Assembly: GCF_000745005.1 (NCBI RefSeq)
Contig: NZ_JQNB01000001.1
Coordinates: 1,178,001-1,242,000 of the forward strand
Direction of reading: 5' to 3'
Source of the DNA: Luteibacter sp. 9135
GTDB taxonomy: Bacteria > Pseudomonadota > Gammaproteobacteria > Xanthomonadales > Rhodanobacteraceae
Length of the DNA: 64,000 nucleotides
In this document: positions 47,839 to 57,124 of the stretch, piece after piece
How positions within the stretch are numbered: the first letter of the stretch is position 1
Layout: every line of letters begins with the position of its first letter
Notes under the pieces: generated by a model
What the model saw: only the letters and a program-made list of their open reading frames with translations
Told to the model about the DNA's origin: nothing
The model's database searches: none
Made by a program: the position numbers and the translations under genes

Positions 47839-48336
47839 TCAGCTCAGCGCGGTGGGCTGCTCGAACGGCAGGTCGATGGCGCCGGTGGCGCGGATCTCGC
47901 GCTGCGACCGTTCCAGCGCATCGCCCTCGCCGTCCACCACCACGAGGATGCGGCCGGCCTCGATCTCGCCCTCGAATTTCTGGCGCACCGGGTCCGGTGC
48001 GGAGGCGCCCATCAGCGCACTGGTCCATGCGCCGACCAGGGCGCCCGCCGCACCCGCCGCCACCGCGCCGGCGATGGTCACGCCCAGCGGGGGGATCGCC
48101 ATGGCGACCAGGCCGGCCAGGATGCCGGTGGCGCCACCTTCGGCCAGCCCACGCGCGGCAGCGGGGGCGAAGTCGGAGTGCTCGTCCTTGCGGTGCTCGG
48201 GAATGGCATCCAGCTCGATGTCGTGCCGCGCGATGAGCGACAGGTCCGCGTCCGGAATGCCCGCATCGCGGGCGGCGCGCATGGCTGCGCGTGCCTGATC
48301 CAGACCGGACGTGCTGTAAACGTGGCGGGTCTTCAT
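47839..48336 (-). CDS. Hypothetical membrane-associated protein with glycine-rich hydrophobic segment
   Basis: A 165-residue protein from ATG 48336, with GAGGAA upstream; GTG 48354 is less likely because it contains that site. The N-terminus MKTRHVYSTSGLDQARAAMR resembles stress-protein regulatory domains of the DUF1269/YflT kind. Residues 65-105 form a Gly/Ala hydrophobic stretch (GGATGILAGLVAMAIPPLGV, then AGAVAAGAAGALVGAW) like a glycine zipper. A soluble tail with ILVVVDGEGDALERSQ follows. Probably inner-membrane associated; role unknown. Confidence 0.7.
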   Translation of the reverse strand: MKTRHVYSTSGLDQARAAMRAARDAGIPDADLSLIARHDIELDAIPEHRKDEHSDFAPAAARGLAEGGATGILAGLVAMAIPPLGVTIAGAVAAGAAGALVGAWTSALMGASAPDPVRQKFEGEIEAGRILVVVDGEGDALERSQREIRATGAIDLPFEQPTALS

Positions 48337-48444
48337 CGCATGTTCCTCGGGCACATGGGTTGGCCATCCTTCCGCTCGTGGGGTCGACCCGGTGTGACGG
48401 CAGGGTCAATCGCCGGATGCCCGCGTGCTTGTCGCGTTTGATTC

Positions 48445-48455
48445 GAGAATCATTC
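48445..48455. promoter_or_regulatory. Fur-box-like core GAGAATCATTC
   Basis: The 11-base core matches the centre of gammaproteobacterial Fur boxes (AATGAGAATCATTCTC-type). The outer arms match poorly. It lies 43 bases upstream of the PepSY-TM gene, where Fur repression would be expected. Confidence 0.5.
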
Positions 48456-48498
48456 GCACTTACGATGACGGCCTTTCCAGCCCCGTCGGACCGTCACC

Positions 48499-49584
48499 AT
48501 GGCAGCTCACCCGCGCCGGCTACGCCGCTGGCTGAAGACGCTGCACCTGTGGCTGGGCCTCACGCTGGGGTTGCTGCTGGCGCTGGTGACCCTGTCGGGC
48601 AGCGTGCTGCTGTTCGAGCAACCGCTGTTCGCGGCCATGCACCCCATCCTGGTCGCGCGTCCCCTGCCGGACCTGGCGACACAGGGCCACTCGCTGTCAG
48701 CGATGCTCGCCACACCCGCGGCCAAGAGTTGGCGGGGGGTGTCGCTGCCCGACCATGACCTTCCCGTATGGCAGGCCCAGGAACGCGGCGGCAGCCGTAC
48801 CTATTACGACGCCACCACCGGCGCGCTGCTACTGCGGCGCACGCAGGCCGGCGATCCCTTGCTGGTGTTGCTCGACTGGCACACGCACCTGCTGGGCGGT
48901 GAGCTAGGCGAAACGGTGCTCGGCGTGGTGGCCTGCACGGGGTTGTTCATGCTGTTTTCGGGCGTCTGGCTTTACTGGCCCGGACGCCAGCGCGCGCTCA
49001 GGCACCTCCGGCCGCACACCCAGCCGCCGCTGCTGCGCTGGGCGAGCTTCCATCGCGCGGTGGGTGTCGTCGCCCTGCCCCTGCTGATCGTGATGATCGG
49101 TACCGGCACCACGATGGCGTACCGGGGCGCCGTGCGTAACGGGCTGGCGGCGGCCTTCGCCGAGCCGGCGCGCCCCCGGCCGCCGAAAACCGTGCCGGTG
49201 CAGGGGCCGGTGGACTGGGCGGCCGTGCTCGTGGCGGCCCAGGCCGCTGCGCCCGATGCGGCGATCACCCGGCTGATGCTTCCGTCGAAGGACAACGGCA
49301 CGGTGGTGGCGCGCATCCGGCGCCCCGGCGAATGGAACCCCGCCGGGCGCAGCACCCTGTGGATCGATCCGCGGACGGCCACGGTGATCGGGAGCGACGA
49401 TGCCACGACGCTGGGCACCGGCAGCCGGCTGGCCAACGCCCTGTTCCCGATCCATTCCGCCGCCGTGGGCGGCCTGACGTGGCGCATCGTGGCTTGTATC
49501 GGCGGGCTGCTGCCCACCTTCCTGCTGGTCACCGGGGTGCTGTTCTGGCGCCGTCGGCTGAAGCGCCCCGCCGCCACGGGTTGA
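48499..49584 (+). CDS. PepSY-associated transmembrane protein, possibly iron-regulated
   Basis: A 361-residue inner-membrane protein. The first helix LKTLHLWLGLTLGLLLALVT includes the conserved histidine of PepSY_TM proteins; others follow at about 135-155 (VACTGLFMLFSGVWLYWPGR), 185-205 and 330-350. Periplasmic PepSY-like regions lie between. Such proteins often accompany TonB siderophore receptors and some act as ferric-siderophore reductases using haem. A Fur-like core upstream supports an iron link, but no receptor gene is adjacent. Confidence 0.82.
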   Translation: MAAHPRRLRRWLKTLHLWLGLTLGLLLALVTLSGSVLLFEQPLFAAMHPILVARPLPDLATQGHSLSAMLATPAAKSWRGVSLPDHDLPVWQAQERGGSRTYYDATTGALLLRRTQAGDPLLVLLDWHTHLLGGELGETVLGVVACTGLFMLFSGVWLYWPGRQRALRHLRPHTQPPLLRWASFHRAVGVVALPLLIVMIGTGTTMAYRGAVRNGLAAAFAEPARPRPPKTVPVQGPVDWAAVLVAAQAAAPDAAITRLMLPSKDNGTVVARIRRPGEWNPAGRSTLWIDPRTATVIGSDDATTLGTGSRLANALFPIHSAAVGGLTWRIVACIGGLLPTFLLVTGVLFWRRRLKRPAATG

Positions 49585-49611
49585 CTGCGGACGGCGCCGG
49601 TCGGCCCGCGA

Positions 49612-50508
49612 TCAGCCTTGCACGGCCAGCGTGGCCGCGATGCGCGCATCCTTCTCGGCCCACAGCGCGTTGATCCACGCCTGGAACTGCGCGCGGAAGG
49701 CGGCGTCGCCTTCGTAATCGCCCCGCATGGCCGCCGGAATGGGCAGCCGGCGGATGTGCACGCGCACCTCGCGGATGCGGCCGGCAATCATGTCCATCAT
49801 GGACGTGGGGCCGTCCGGATAGACGATGGTCACGTCGAGGATCTGGCGGATCGCCTCGCCCATGGCATCGATGACGAACGCCACGCCGCCGGCCTTCGGG
49901 CGGAGCAGGTGCGTATAAGGCGAGCCTTGGGCATCGTGCTTGGTGCGGGTGAAGCGGGTGCCCTCGGTGAAGTTCATGATCGCCACGGGCAGGTGGCGGA
50001 ATTTCTCGCAGGCGCGGCGCGTGGCTTCACGATCCTTGCCGCGCAACTCCGGACGCGCTTCGATCTCCTGGCGCGAATGCCGCTTCATGAACGGAAAATC
50101 CAGCGCCCACCAGGCGGGCCCCAGCAGCGGCACCCAGATCAGCTGGCTCTTGAGGAAGAAACGCATGAACGGAATGCGCCGGTTGAACACCTTCTGCAGC
50201 GCGGGGATGTCAACCCAGCTCTGGTGGTTGCATACCACGAGGTAGTTCTCGCGCGGGCTGAGGCCCTGGTCGCCTTCCACGCGCCATTGCGTGCGGGTGA
50301 ACACGCCGAACATCCAGCCGTTCACGCCCAGCCAGCTTTCCGCGATCCCTACCAGCACGCGCGACACGGCGTGACGAAACCCGCGCAGCGGCACGATGAG
50401 GCGGATCACCGTCAGCAGCAGCAACGGCGTGACGTGCAGCACCGTGTTGACGAGCAGCAGCAGGCAAGCGAGGGGAATGCGCAAAAAGGCGGGAAGCGAG
50501 GCGAGCAT
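49612..50508 (-). CDS. Lysophospholipid acyltransferase, YihG/PlsC-like
   Basis: A 298-residue membrane acyltransferase. An N-terminal hydrophobic region (FLRIPLACLLLLVNTVLHVT) leads to the catalytic NHQSWVD (His95, Asp100) and the substrate motif FTEGTRF. It transfers acyl chains to lysophosphatidate or a related acceptor, and YihG of E. coli shapes phospholipid acyl composition. It is convergent with the PepSY gene, with 27 bases between the stops. Confidence 0.88.
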   Translation of the reverse strand: MLASLPAFLRIPLACLLLLVNTVLHVTPLLLLTVIRLIVPLRGFRHAVSRVLVGIAESWLGVNGWMFGVFTRTQWRVEGDQGLSPRENYLVVCNHQSWVDIPALQKVFNRRIPFMRFFLKSQLIWVPLLGPAWWALDFPFMKRHSRQEIEARPELRGKDREATRRACEKFRHLPVAIMNFTEGTRFTRTKHDAQGSPYTHLLRPKAGGVAFVIDAMGEAIRQILDVTIVYPDGPTSMMDMIAGRIREVRVHIRRLPIPAAMRGDYEGDAAFRAQFQAWINALWAEKDARIAATLAVQG

Positions 50509-50588
50509 GAAGGGCCGGCTTGGTGAGGATGCCGCAGTTTACCCCCTGCACGCCCGTGGGTAAGTGACCCCGCGCAGGTCCGGGTGGG

Positions 50589-53213
50589 TCACTTACCGGC
50601 GAGTTTGCGGTTGACGGCGGCGAGGTCCTGGCGAAGTGTGTCGATCCCGTCCCAGGGGTCCTTCTTCAACCGGGCCAGGCGCTTGGGCACCGAGTGGATA
50701 TCGAACGCCGCACCGGAGCGCACCTTGCCCAGTTCCTCCCAGCGTAGCGGCACGGCCACCGGCGCGCCGGGGCGGGAACGCAGCGAATAGGACGCCACGG
50801 CGGTGGCGCCCCGCCCGTTGCGCAGGTAATCGACGTAGATCCTGTCCTTCCGGAGCCGCTTGGCGGCGGTGGCGACGAACTCCAGCGGATGCGCCTCGGC
50901 CAGCGCGTCGGCGAAGCCCCGTGCGAAGGCCTTGACCTCCTTCCAGCCCGCGCCGGGACGCAACGGCACGACTACGTGCAGGCCCTTGCCACCGGTGGTG
51001 CGCACGAACGAGGTGAGGCCCAGTTCGGCCAGGAAGCCCCGGGTCATGCGTGCCGCCGCCACGACGCGCGCCCAGGCCACGCCGTCGCCGGGGTCCAGGT
51101 CGAACACCACGCGATCCGCGCGGTCGGCATCGTCCACGTGCGAGCCCCACGGGTGGAATTCCACGGCGCCGAACTGCACCAGCTCGATCACGCCCGCCGC
51201 ATCGCGCGGGTAGAGGTAATCCGCCGTGGCCCCGGTTTCTTCCTTTAGGCGCGCGACGCCGACGTGGTCCAGGCCCGCCATGACGTGTTTCTGGAAAAAG
51301 CAGGGTGAATCGATACCGCCGGGGCAGCGAATGGTCGACGTGGGGCGATCGTGGATACCCGGAAGCAGCCACGCCATCACGGCCTTGTAGTAATCCACGA
51401 CGTCCTGCTTGGTCAGCCCGTCGGCAGGGAACACCTTCCGATCCGGATGCGTGATGACGACGGTATCGGGATCGGCGGCCGGAACAGGGGCATGGCCGGT
51501 GCGTCGCTCCGCTGCCGGTTTCCCCGTCGCCCGCGGGGACGGCTTCGTGGCCTTCTTGGCGGTAGCCTTGTTTGCGGCTGTCCTCTTGCGGGTAGCTTTC
51601 GGCGCGTCACGATCGCTGTCGCGAAGGTCGTCGGGTGACTTGTCCATACGCAGTGTCCTCAAGCTGGGCTGGCGCAGCAGATCCTTGTTGCCGATGCCGC
51701 GGTAGTACACCTCGGCCACCACGGTGGGCGGGACCCACAGGGCGCCGCGGAGCATGGTGTCCACCGCGTCGATGCGGACCGTCGGTGTCTTCGATCCACC
51801 CTTGGCAAGGGTGTCGCCCAGCTCACGCAGCATCGCGTCGGTGAAGCCGGTGCCGACACGGCCCGCGTATGTCCAGCCGCCGTCCGGATCGGGGCGGGCC
51901 AGCAGCAGCGAACCGAACGACAGCCGCGAGCCCTTGGCTGGCGTGTAGCCGACCACGGCGAATTCGTCGCTTTCCAGCCGCTTGATCTTCTGCCAGTCGT
52001 CGCCGCGACCGCCGCGGTAACCACCGTCGACGCGCTTGGCGACGATGCCTTCCAGCTTCTGTGCCATCGCCATGGCGAACACGTCGTCGCCGTGGCCCAC
52101 GGTATGCGAACTGAGGTTGAGGTGGGCCGGCGCATGGGCGAGCATGCGCGCGAGCAGCGCCTTGCGTTCGATCAGCGGCACGCGGCTGAGGTCATGGCCC
52201 TGCAGGTAAGGCAGGTCGAACACCATGTACACCAGCGGGGCATGCGCCTCGCCCGACAACGTGCGTTGCAGTGCGTTGAAATCGCTGCGGCCCTCGCTGT
52301 CCAGGGCGATCAGTTCGCCGTCCAGCCGCGCACTGTCCAGGCCCAGCGCATCGATAGCCTGGACGATCTCCGGCACGCGATCGTTCCACGGCAGGCCGTT
52401 GCGCGACCACAGGTGGGTGGCACCGTCGGCCACGGCGGCCACGATGCGGTAGCCGTCCCATTTCACCTCGTGCAGCCATGCATCGCCCTGCGGCGGGGTT
52501 TCACGCAAGCGCGCCAGTTGCGGGGGGAAGAAATCGCCGGATGCGCGGGCCTCGCGCGCGCCGCCCAGTGCGGCCGCCGCCTTGGCGAGGCTTGCCGCGG
52601 ATACGCGGCGTGTCGTCGGGGTCGCCTTCCGGCGCGCCGTGGAGCGGCTCGCGGCGGCACGGGTGGCGGGTGTCTTCGCCGCCCGCCGGGTGCTTTCGCG
52701 CATCGTGGCGTCGAGCAGGTCGTCGGCCTCCACCTCGCCGGCATAGGCGTCATCGACCTTGATCAGGAACCACGCCGGCTGGCGCTCCTTCCTGCCGCTG
52801 CGGACCAGGTGCCAGCGGCCCTTGAGACGCTCGCCGAACAGTTCGAACTCCAGGTGGCCCTTGGCCAGCTGGGCTTCCGCATCGCCACGCGTTGCCCAGA
52901 CGCCTTTGTCGAACAGGTCGACATGCCCCTTGCCGTAGCCTTCGTCGATGTCGCCCTCGAAGTCCGCGTACGACACCGGATGGTCCTCGACTTCCACGGC
53001 CAGGCGTTTGACCTTCGGGTCGTAGCTGGGGCCCTTCGGCACCGCCCAGCTGCGCAGGGCGTCGCCCACCTGCAGACGAAAATCGAAATGCCGGCGCGAC
53101 GCGTGATGCAGCTGCACCACGAAGATGGCGCGGCCGCCGCGTGCCGAGTCTTCCGGCGCCGGTTCACGGGTGCGCCCGAAGTTCCGCTTGCGCTTGTACT
53201 CGTGCAGGCTCAT
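50589..53213 (-). CDS. ligD: ATP-dependent DNA ligase D (LigD), three domains
   Basis: The end-joining ligase of bacterial NHEJ, 874 residues from ATG 53213 (MSLHEYKRKRNFGRTREPAP). Domain order is phosphoesterase (about 30-155, FVVQLHHASRRHFDFRLQVG and GYGKGHVDLFDKG), an Ala/Arg/Thr linker, ligase (about 228-535, adenylation Lys251 in EVKWDGYR, LDGELIALD, EGIVAKR), a Lys/Ala/Thr-rich linker, and polymerase/primase (about 580-874, DRVVFDLDPGDG and VRTTGGKGLHV). This is the order found in Pseudomonas LigD. The long open frame beyond the ATG is not coding. No ku gene lies within the window. Confidence 0.95.
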   Translation of the reverse strand: MSLHEYKRKRNFGRTREPAPEDSARGGRAIFVVQLHHASRRHFDFRLQVGDALRSWAVPKGPSYDPKVKRLAVEVEDHPVSYADFEGDIDEGYGKGHVDLFDKGVWATRGDAEAQLAKGHLEFELFGERLKGRWHLVRSGRKERQPAWFLIKVDDAYAGEVEADDLLDATMRESTRRAAKTPATRAAASRSTARRKATPTTRRVSAASLAKAAAALGGAREARASGDFFPPQLARLRETPPQGDAWLHEVKWDGYRIVAAVADGATHLWSRNGLPWNDRVPEIVQAIDALGLDSARLDGELIALDSEGRSDFNALQRTLSGEAHAPLVYMVFDLPYLQGHDLSRVPLIERKALLARMLAHAPAHLNLSSHTVGHGDDVFAMAMAQKLEGIVAKRVDGGYRGGRGDDWQKIKRLESDEFAVVGYTPAKGSRLSFGSLLLARPDPDGGWTYAGRVGTGFTDAMLRELGDTLAKGGSKTPTVRIDAVDTMLRGALWVPPTVVAEVYYRGIGNKDLLRQPSLRTLRMDKSPDDLRDSDRDAPKATRKRTAANKATAKKATKPSPRATGKPAAERRTGHAPVPAADPDTVVITHPDRKVFPADGLTKQDVVDYYKAVMAWLLPGIHDRPTSTIRCPGGIDSPCFFQKHVMAGLDHVGVARLKEETGATADYLYPRDAAGVIELVQFGAVEFHPWGSHVDDADRADRVVFDLDPGDGVAWARVVAAARMTRGFLAELGLTSFVRTTGGKGLHVVVPLRPGAGWKEVKAFARGFADALAEAHPLEFVATAAKRLRKDRIYVDYLRNGRGATAVASYSLRSRPGAPVAVPLRWEELGKVRSGAAFDIHSVPKRLARLKKDPWDGIDTLRQDLAAVNRKLAGK

Positions 53214-53351
53214 GCCCGGATCATTGGTGAGCCCCGGTGAATGGGCCGTGCAGCGGGCATAGCGCCGACATCCCGATTTCAGAACCGTCGTATGGGGTCG
53301 CCCGGGGCACGCGAGCACAGTTAAGGCAGCCCTCTTCCACGCGGTGCACCC

Positions 53352-54320
53352 ATGTCGACCCGTCCTGCTCCTGCTTTCGTCCTCGCCCCTTTCGCTACCG
53401 TCTCCTTTGCCTTCGCCTGCCTCGTCGTCTCGCCGGAAGCTTTCGCGGGCTGCCTGTCGCATCCCTCGCAGGGCATCGCGCAGCCGTTGTCTTTCGGCAC
53501 CGTGTCCGTCGCGGCGGATGCGCCCGTCGGCGCGGTGATCGCCGAACGAACAACGGCCGCCTGGAGCTCGCCCGCCTTCAAATGCGTCAAGCCGAGGCGT
53601 ACGGGCAGCCTGGCCCTGTTCAACACGCCGGCCGCGGGAGGCGATAACGTCCGCGCCACCAACCTCCCCGGCGTGGGCATCCGCGTCTACTTCTACAACA
53701 GCAACTATGGGGAACGCGTACTGCCGGAGAGCGAATTCATTCCCTGGATATTCAAGGCCCAGCTGACCAACGCGCATTTCCGCGTGCAATTGATCAAGAC
53801 GGGGGCCATTCCCGCCGGCGGCAGCCTCCTCTACGGCACGCTGGCCCACGCCGGCTACGACGACCAGGCGCAGGTCCGGGTCGACCTCGTTCAGGGCCGC
53901 GTCGAGCCGCAACGCCCCACCTGCGCCTTCGCCGCCAAGCGGCTGGTGTTTGCCCTGGGCAAGGTGGATGCGCGCGATCTCGCCGTGGCCGGCAGCAGCG
54001 CATGGGCTACGCAGTCGCTGGTGGTCACCGGCTGCACGGGTGCCACCCAGATACTGATGACCTTCCGTGGCACGCCCGATACGCGGCAGGCGTCGCTATT
54101 CCAGCTCGATGGGTCCGGGGCGGCGGGCGGGGTGGCGGTGGAACTGCGCAGTGTCGATCCCGATGTGCAGGCCATCCCCAACAGTCCTGCGCCCCTGGTG
54201 CTGCCCGCGCAGCGCGAAGGGCAGGCGTTCGGTTTCCGCGCCCGCTACCGCACCACGGGTGCCCCCTTGGTGCCGGGTACCGCCAACGCCCGCATCACGG
54301 TCAACGTCGCCTACCGATAA
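53352..54320 (+). CDS. Type-1-fimbria-like exported protein (possible tip adhesin)
   Basis: A 322-residue secreted protein from ATG 53352, with a signal ending SPEAFAGC. It has an N-terminal domain with FYNSNYGERVLPESEFIPWI. From about residue 190 a pilin-type Ig fold follows, with PTCAFAAKRLVFALGKVDAR and a second cysteine in VVTGCTG. It ends VPGTANARITVNVAYR, the usual donor-strand end. The two-domain layout is that of fimbrial adhesins or minor tip subunits. No chaperone or usher gene is next to it, so it may work with a system elsewhere or be a relic. copA follows on the same strand. Confidence 0.7.
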   Translation: MSTRPAPAFVLAPFATVSFAFACLVVSPEAFAGCLSHPSQGIAQPLSFGTVSVAADAPVGAVIAERTTAAWSSPAFKCVKPRRTGSLALFNTPAAGGDNVRATNLPGVGIRVYFYNSNYGERVLPESEFIPWIFKAQLTNAHFRVQLIKTGAIPAGGSLLYGTLAHAGYDDQAQVRVDLVQGRVEPQRPTCAFAAKRLVFALGKVDARDLAVAGSSAWATQSLVVTGCTGATQILMTFRGTPDTRQASLFQLDGSGAAGGVAVELRSVDPDVQAIPNSPAPLVLPAQREGQAFGFRARYRTTGAPLVPGTANARITVNVAYR

Positions 54321-54411
54321 CCCCGCGGCGGCGCGCGGAGCCACGTCCAGAGTTGTCGCCACGCGCCCGCCGTGGCTAGGCTGTCCTTCGATCGTCACGA
54401 AGCCTCTGCCC

Positions 54412-56100
54412 ATGCGCCGTCCCGCCGCTCCCACCGTGCACCTGCCCCGCCGCCGTTTCGTGCAGGGGCTGACCGTCGCCGGCATCGGTTTAGGTGCCGG
54501 CGTCGTTCGGCCCGTATCCGCCACCCGCGCAATGGCACCGGTGGCGCCGCTGCGCGGCAGCACGATGGATCTGGAAGTGTGCGAGGCAGCGGTGGACTTC
54601 ACCGGCCGTGCGCGGCGCGCCGTCACCGTCAACGGTGGCGTGCCCGGCCCCACCCTGTACTGGAAAGAAGGCGACACGGTGCAGTTGCGCGTGCACAACC
54701 GGCTGGACGTCGTGTCGTCCATCCACTGGCACGGGCTGATCGTGCCGGCCGACCAGGACGGCGTGCCGGGCCTGAGCTTCGACGGCATTCCCGCGGGCGG
54801 CAGCTTCACCTACCGCTTTCCGCTGAAACAGTCGGGCACCTACTGGTACCACTCGCATAGCCGCTTCCAGGAACAAAGCGGACTGTACGGTGCCATCGTC
54901 ATCGCACCCAGGGACGGCGAACGCCATGCGGCCGAGCGCGACCACGTCCTGCTGATCAGCGACTGGACCGACGAAGACCCGGAGCGGGTCTACGCGAAAC
55001 TGCGCACGCGTAGCGACGTCTACAACACCGGTCGCCCCACGGTGGGCGACTTCCTGCGGGACGCGCGCGATAAGGGTTTCGGCGATGCCATGGCCCTGCG
55101 CCGCATGTGGAACCGCATGCGCATGAACATGACCGACCTGGCGGATGTCTCCGGCGCCACCTACACCTACCTGATCAACGGTGCGCCGCCCGCCGCCAAC
55201 TGGACCGGCCTGTTCACCCCCGGTGAGCGGGTGCGCCTGCGCGTGGTCAACGGGTCGTCCAACTCCATCTTCGACCTGCGCATCCCGGGGCTGCGCCTGC
55301 GCGTGGTCGCCGCCGACGGGCAGGACATCGTGCCGGTCGAGGTGGACGAGCTGCGCCTCTCGGCGGCCGAGACCTACGATGTCATCGTCACGCCGACGGA
55401 AGATCGCGCCTACACCATCATGGCGCAGTCCATCGACCGCTCCGGCTACGCGCGCGCCACGCTGGCGCCGCGTCAGGGCATGACCGCGCCGGTGCCGCCG
55501 CTGGATCCGCGGCCCCGTCTGGCCATGCGCGACATGATGGGCGCCATGGCGGACGACGCCGACCAGGGCGGCGACATGGTCATGGCCGAGCACGCACGGG
55601 CCGAGTACGGCCCCGGTGTGGACATGCGGGTGGACATGCCGCGCACCAACCTCGATGACCCCGGTGTCGGCCTGCGCGAGCGTCCCCATCGCGTGCTGAC
55701 CTACGCCGACCTGCATACCCTCGGTGGTGCGCTGGATACGCGCGCGCCCGGGCGCAGCATCGAACTGCACCTCACCGGCAACATGGAACGCTACACGTGG
55801 TCGTTCGACGGGCTGCCGTACTCCGCGGCAAAGCCGGTGCACTTTCGCGCCGGTGAGCGACTGCGCGTCACGCTGGTCAACGACACGATGATGAACCACC
55901 CGATCCACCTGCACGGCATGTGGAGCGAGGTCGAATCGCCCTCGGGCACCTTCCAGGTGCGCAAGCACACTGTCAACGTGCAGCCGGCGCAACAGGTCAG
56001 CTATGCCGTCACGGCGGACAACCCCGGGCGCTGGGCCTTCCACTGCCACATGCTTTACCACATGGAGGCGGGCATGTTCCGCGAGGTGGTGGTCTCGTGA
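54412..56100 (+). CDS. copA: Copper-resistance multicopper oxidase CopA
   Basis: A periplasmic Cu(I) oxidase of 562 residues. ATG 54412 opens a twin-arginine signal (PRRRFVQGLTVAG). Copper ligands are seen in IHWHGLI, YWYHSHSRFQEQSG, MNHPIHLHGMW and the C-terminal FHCHMLYHMEAGMF (the HCHxxxH type I/III site). A Met-rich insert (MRDMMGAMADDADQGGDMVM) is typical of CopA/PcoA. The stop overlaps copB by four bases. The frame open before the ATG lies inside the fimbrial-type gene and is not used. Confidence 0.95.
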   Translation: MRRPAAPTVHLPRRRFVQGLTVAGIGLGAGVVRPVSATRAMAPVAPLRGSTMDLEVCEAAVDFTGRARRAVTVNGGVPGPTLYWKEGDTVQLRVHNRLDVVSSIHWHGLIVPADQDGVPGLSFDGIPAGGSFTYRFPLKQSGTYWYHSHSRFQEQSGLYGAIVIAPRDGERHAAERDHVLLISDWTDEDPERVYAKLRTRSDVYNTGRPTVGDFLRDARDKGFGDAMALRRMWNRMRMNMTDLADVSGATYTYLINGAPPAANWTGLFTPGERVRLRVVNGSSNSIFDLRIPGLRLRVVAADGQDIVPVEVDELRLSAAETYDVIVTPTEDRAYTIMAQSIDRSGYARATLAPRQGMTAPVPPLDPRPRLAMRDMMGAMADDADQGGDMVMAEHARAEYGPGVDMRVDMPRTNLDDPGVGLRERPHRVLTYADLHTLGGALDTRAPGRSIELHLTGNMERYTWSFDGLPYSAAKPVHFRAGERLRVTLVNDTMMNHPIHLHGMWSEVESPSGTFQVRKHTVNVQPAQQVSYAVTADNPGRWAFHCHMLYHMEAGMFREVVVS

Positions 56101-56915
56101 CGCGGTGGATCGTGGGGTCGCTGCTCGCCCTCGCCCCGTGCCTGGTCCAGGCGCAATCGAGCATGGGCGAGATGTCGATGGACTCGATGCAGGGCGGTAG
56201 CGCGCCGGCCACCGCGCGTAGCGGCGACTGGTCCGACGGGGTAGCGCCGATGTCGGCGCACGGCATGTCGATGATGAACATGGACGACAGCTCGGCGTCC
56301 GGGACATTACTGCTGGACCGCCTGGAATCCTTCGCGGGACAAGGTGCGCATGGGCAATCGTGGGAGGCCCAGGGCTGGTACGGCAACGACCGCGACAAGC
56401 TGGCCTTTCGCAGCGAGGGCGATCGCGCCGACGGTTCCACCCGCGGCGACGCCACGCTCGCGTGGAGCCACGCGGTAGCGGCCTTCTGGGACGCCCAACT
56501 GGGCGTCCGTCACGACCTCGGGGCCGGACCGGAGCGCAACTGGGTGGCGGCGGGTGTGCAGGGGCTCGCCCCATACTGGTTCGAGATCGAGGCCACCGCC
56601 TACGCGGGGCCCGGCGGGCGCACGGCCGCACGCTTCCGCGCGGAATACGAGCTGCTGTTCACCCAGCGGCTGATCCTGCAGCCCGAGATCGAAGTAAACG
56701 CGTATGGCAAGGACGACGAGGCTCGCGGTATCCGCGCGGGCTTATCGGGCGTCGAAGCAGGGCTGCGGCTCCGCTACGAAATCCGCCGCTCGGTGGCGCC
56801 CTACGTCGGCATCGCCTGGGAACACCTGACGGGCGGCACGGCGGATCTGGCCGCCGGCCAGGGGCGTCGTGTCACCGATCGACGATGGGTGGCCGGCATC
56901 CGCCTGTGGTTTTGA
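56097..56915 (+). CDS. copB: Copper-resistance outer-membrane protein CopB
   Basis: A 272-residue exported protein starting at GTG 56097, overlapping the copA stop (GTGA). The signal (WIVGSLLALAPCLVQA) is followed by a Met-rich region, SSMGEMSMDSMQGG and MSAHGMSMMNMDD, that can bind copper. The barrel has WYGNDRDKLAFRSEGDR, LILQPEIEVNAYGKDDEARG and the CopB end RWVAGIRLWF. It works with CopA to sequester copper in the envelope. Confidence 0.94.
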   Translation: MTRWIVGSLLALAPCLVQAQSSMGEMSMDSMQGGSAPATARSGDWSDGVAPMSAHGMSMMNMDDSSASGTLLLDRLESFAGQGAHGQSWEAQGWYGNDRDKLAFRSEGDRADGSTRGDATLAWSHAVAAFWDAQLGVRHDLGAGPERNWVAAGVQGLAPYWFEIEATAYAGPGGRTAARFRAEYELLFTQRLILQPEIEVNAYGKDDEARGIRAGLSGVEAGLRLRYEIRRSVAPYVGIAWEHLTGGTADLAAGQGRRVTDRRWVAGIRLWF

Positions 56916-56960
56916 TCCGGGCGTAACCCCCCGAATCGGTCGGTTCCTTCACATATTAAT

Positions 56961-56976
56961 TGTGACGTGGATCACA
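56961..56976. promoter_or_regulatory. Perfect CRP/Clp-type site TGTGA-N6-TCACA
   Basis: TGTGACGTGGATCACA matches the CRP consensus half-sites exactly with the right 6-base spacer. It lies in an AT-rich stretch (ACATATTAAT before, TAATTTAATATTG after) 149 bases upstream of the adhesin start. Xanthomonad Clp, a c-di-GMP-sensitive CRP homolog, binds the same motif. Confidence 0.75.
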
Positions 56977-57124
56977 TTCGTAATTTAATATTGCCGAAAA
57001 TGCGCTGACTCCTTCGAACGAGCCGCGCCGAGTCCAGGGGGCTCCCGACATCCGTCGTTCCGCTCGGCTTCCTTGCCGGGTGCGCCCCTGCGTGTGCATG
57101 CGCCCCGAAACCAAGGTTGTAAGA

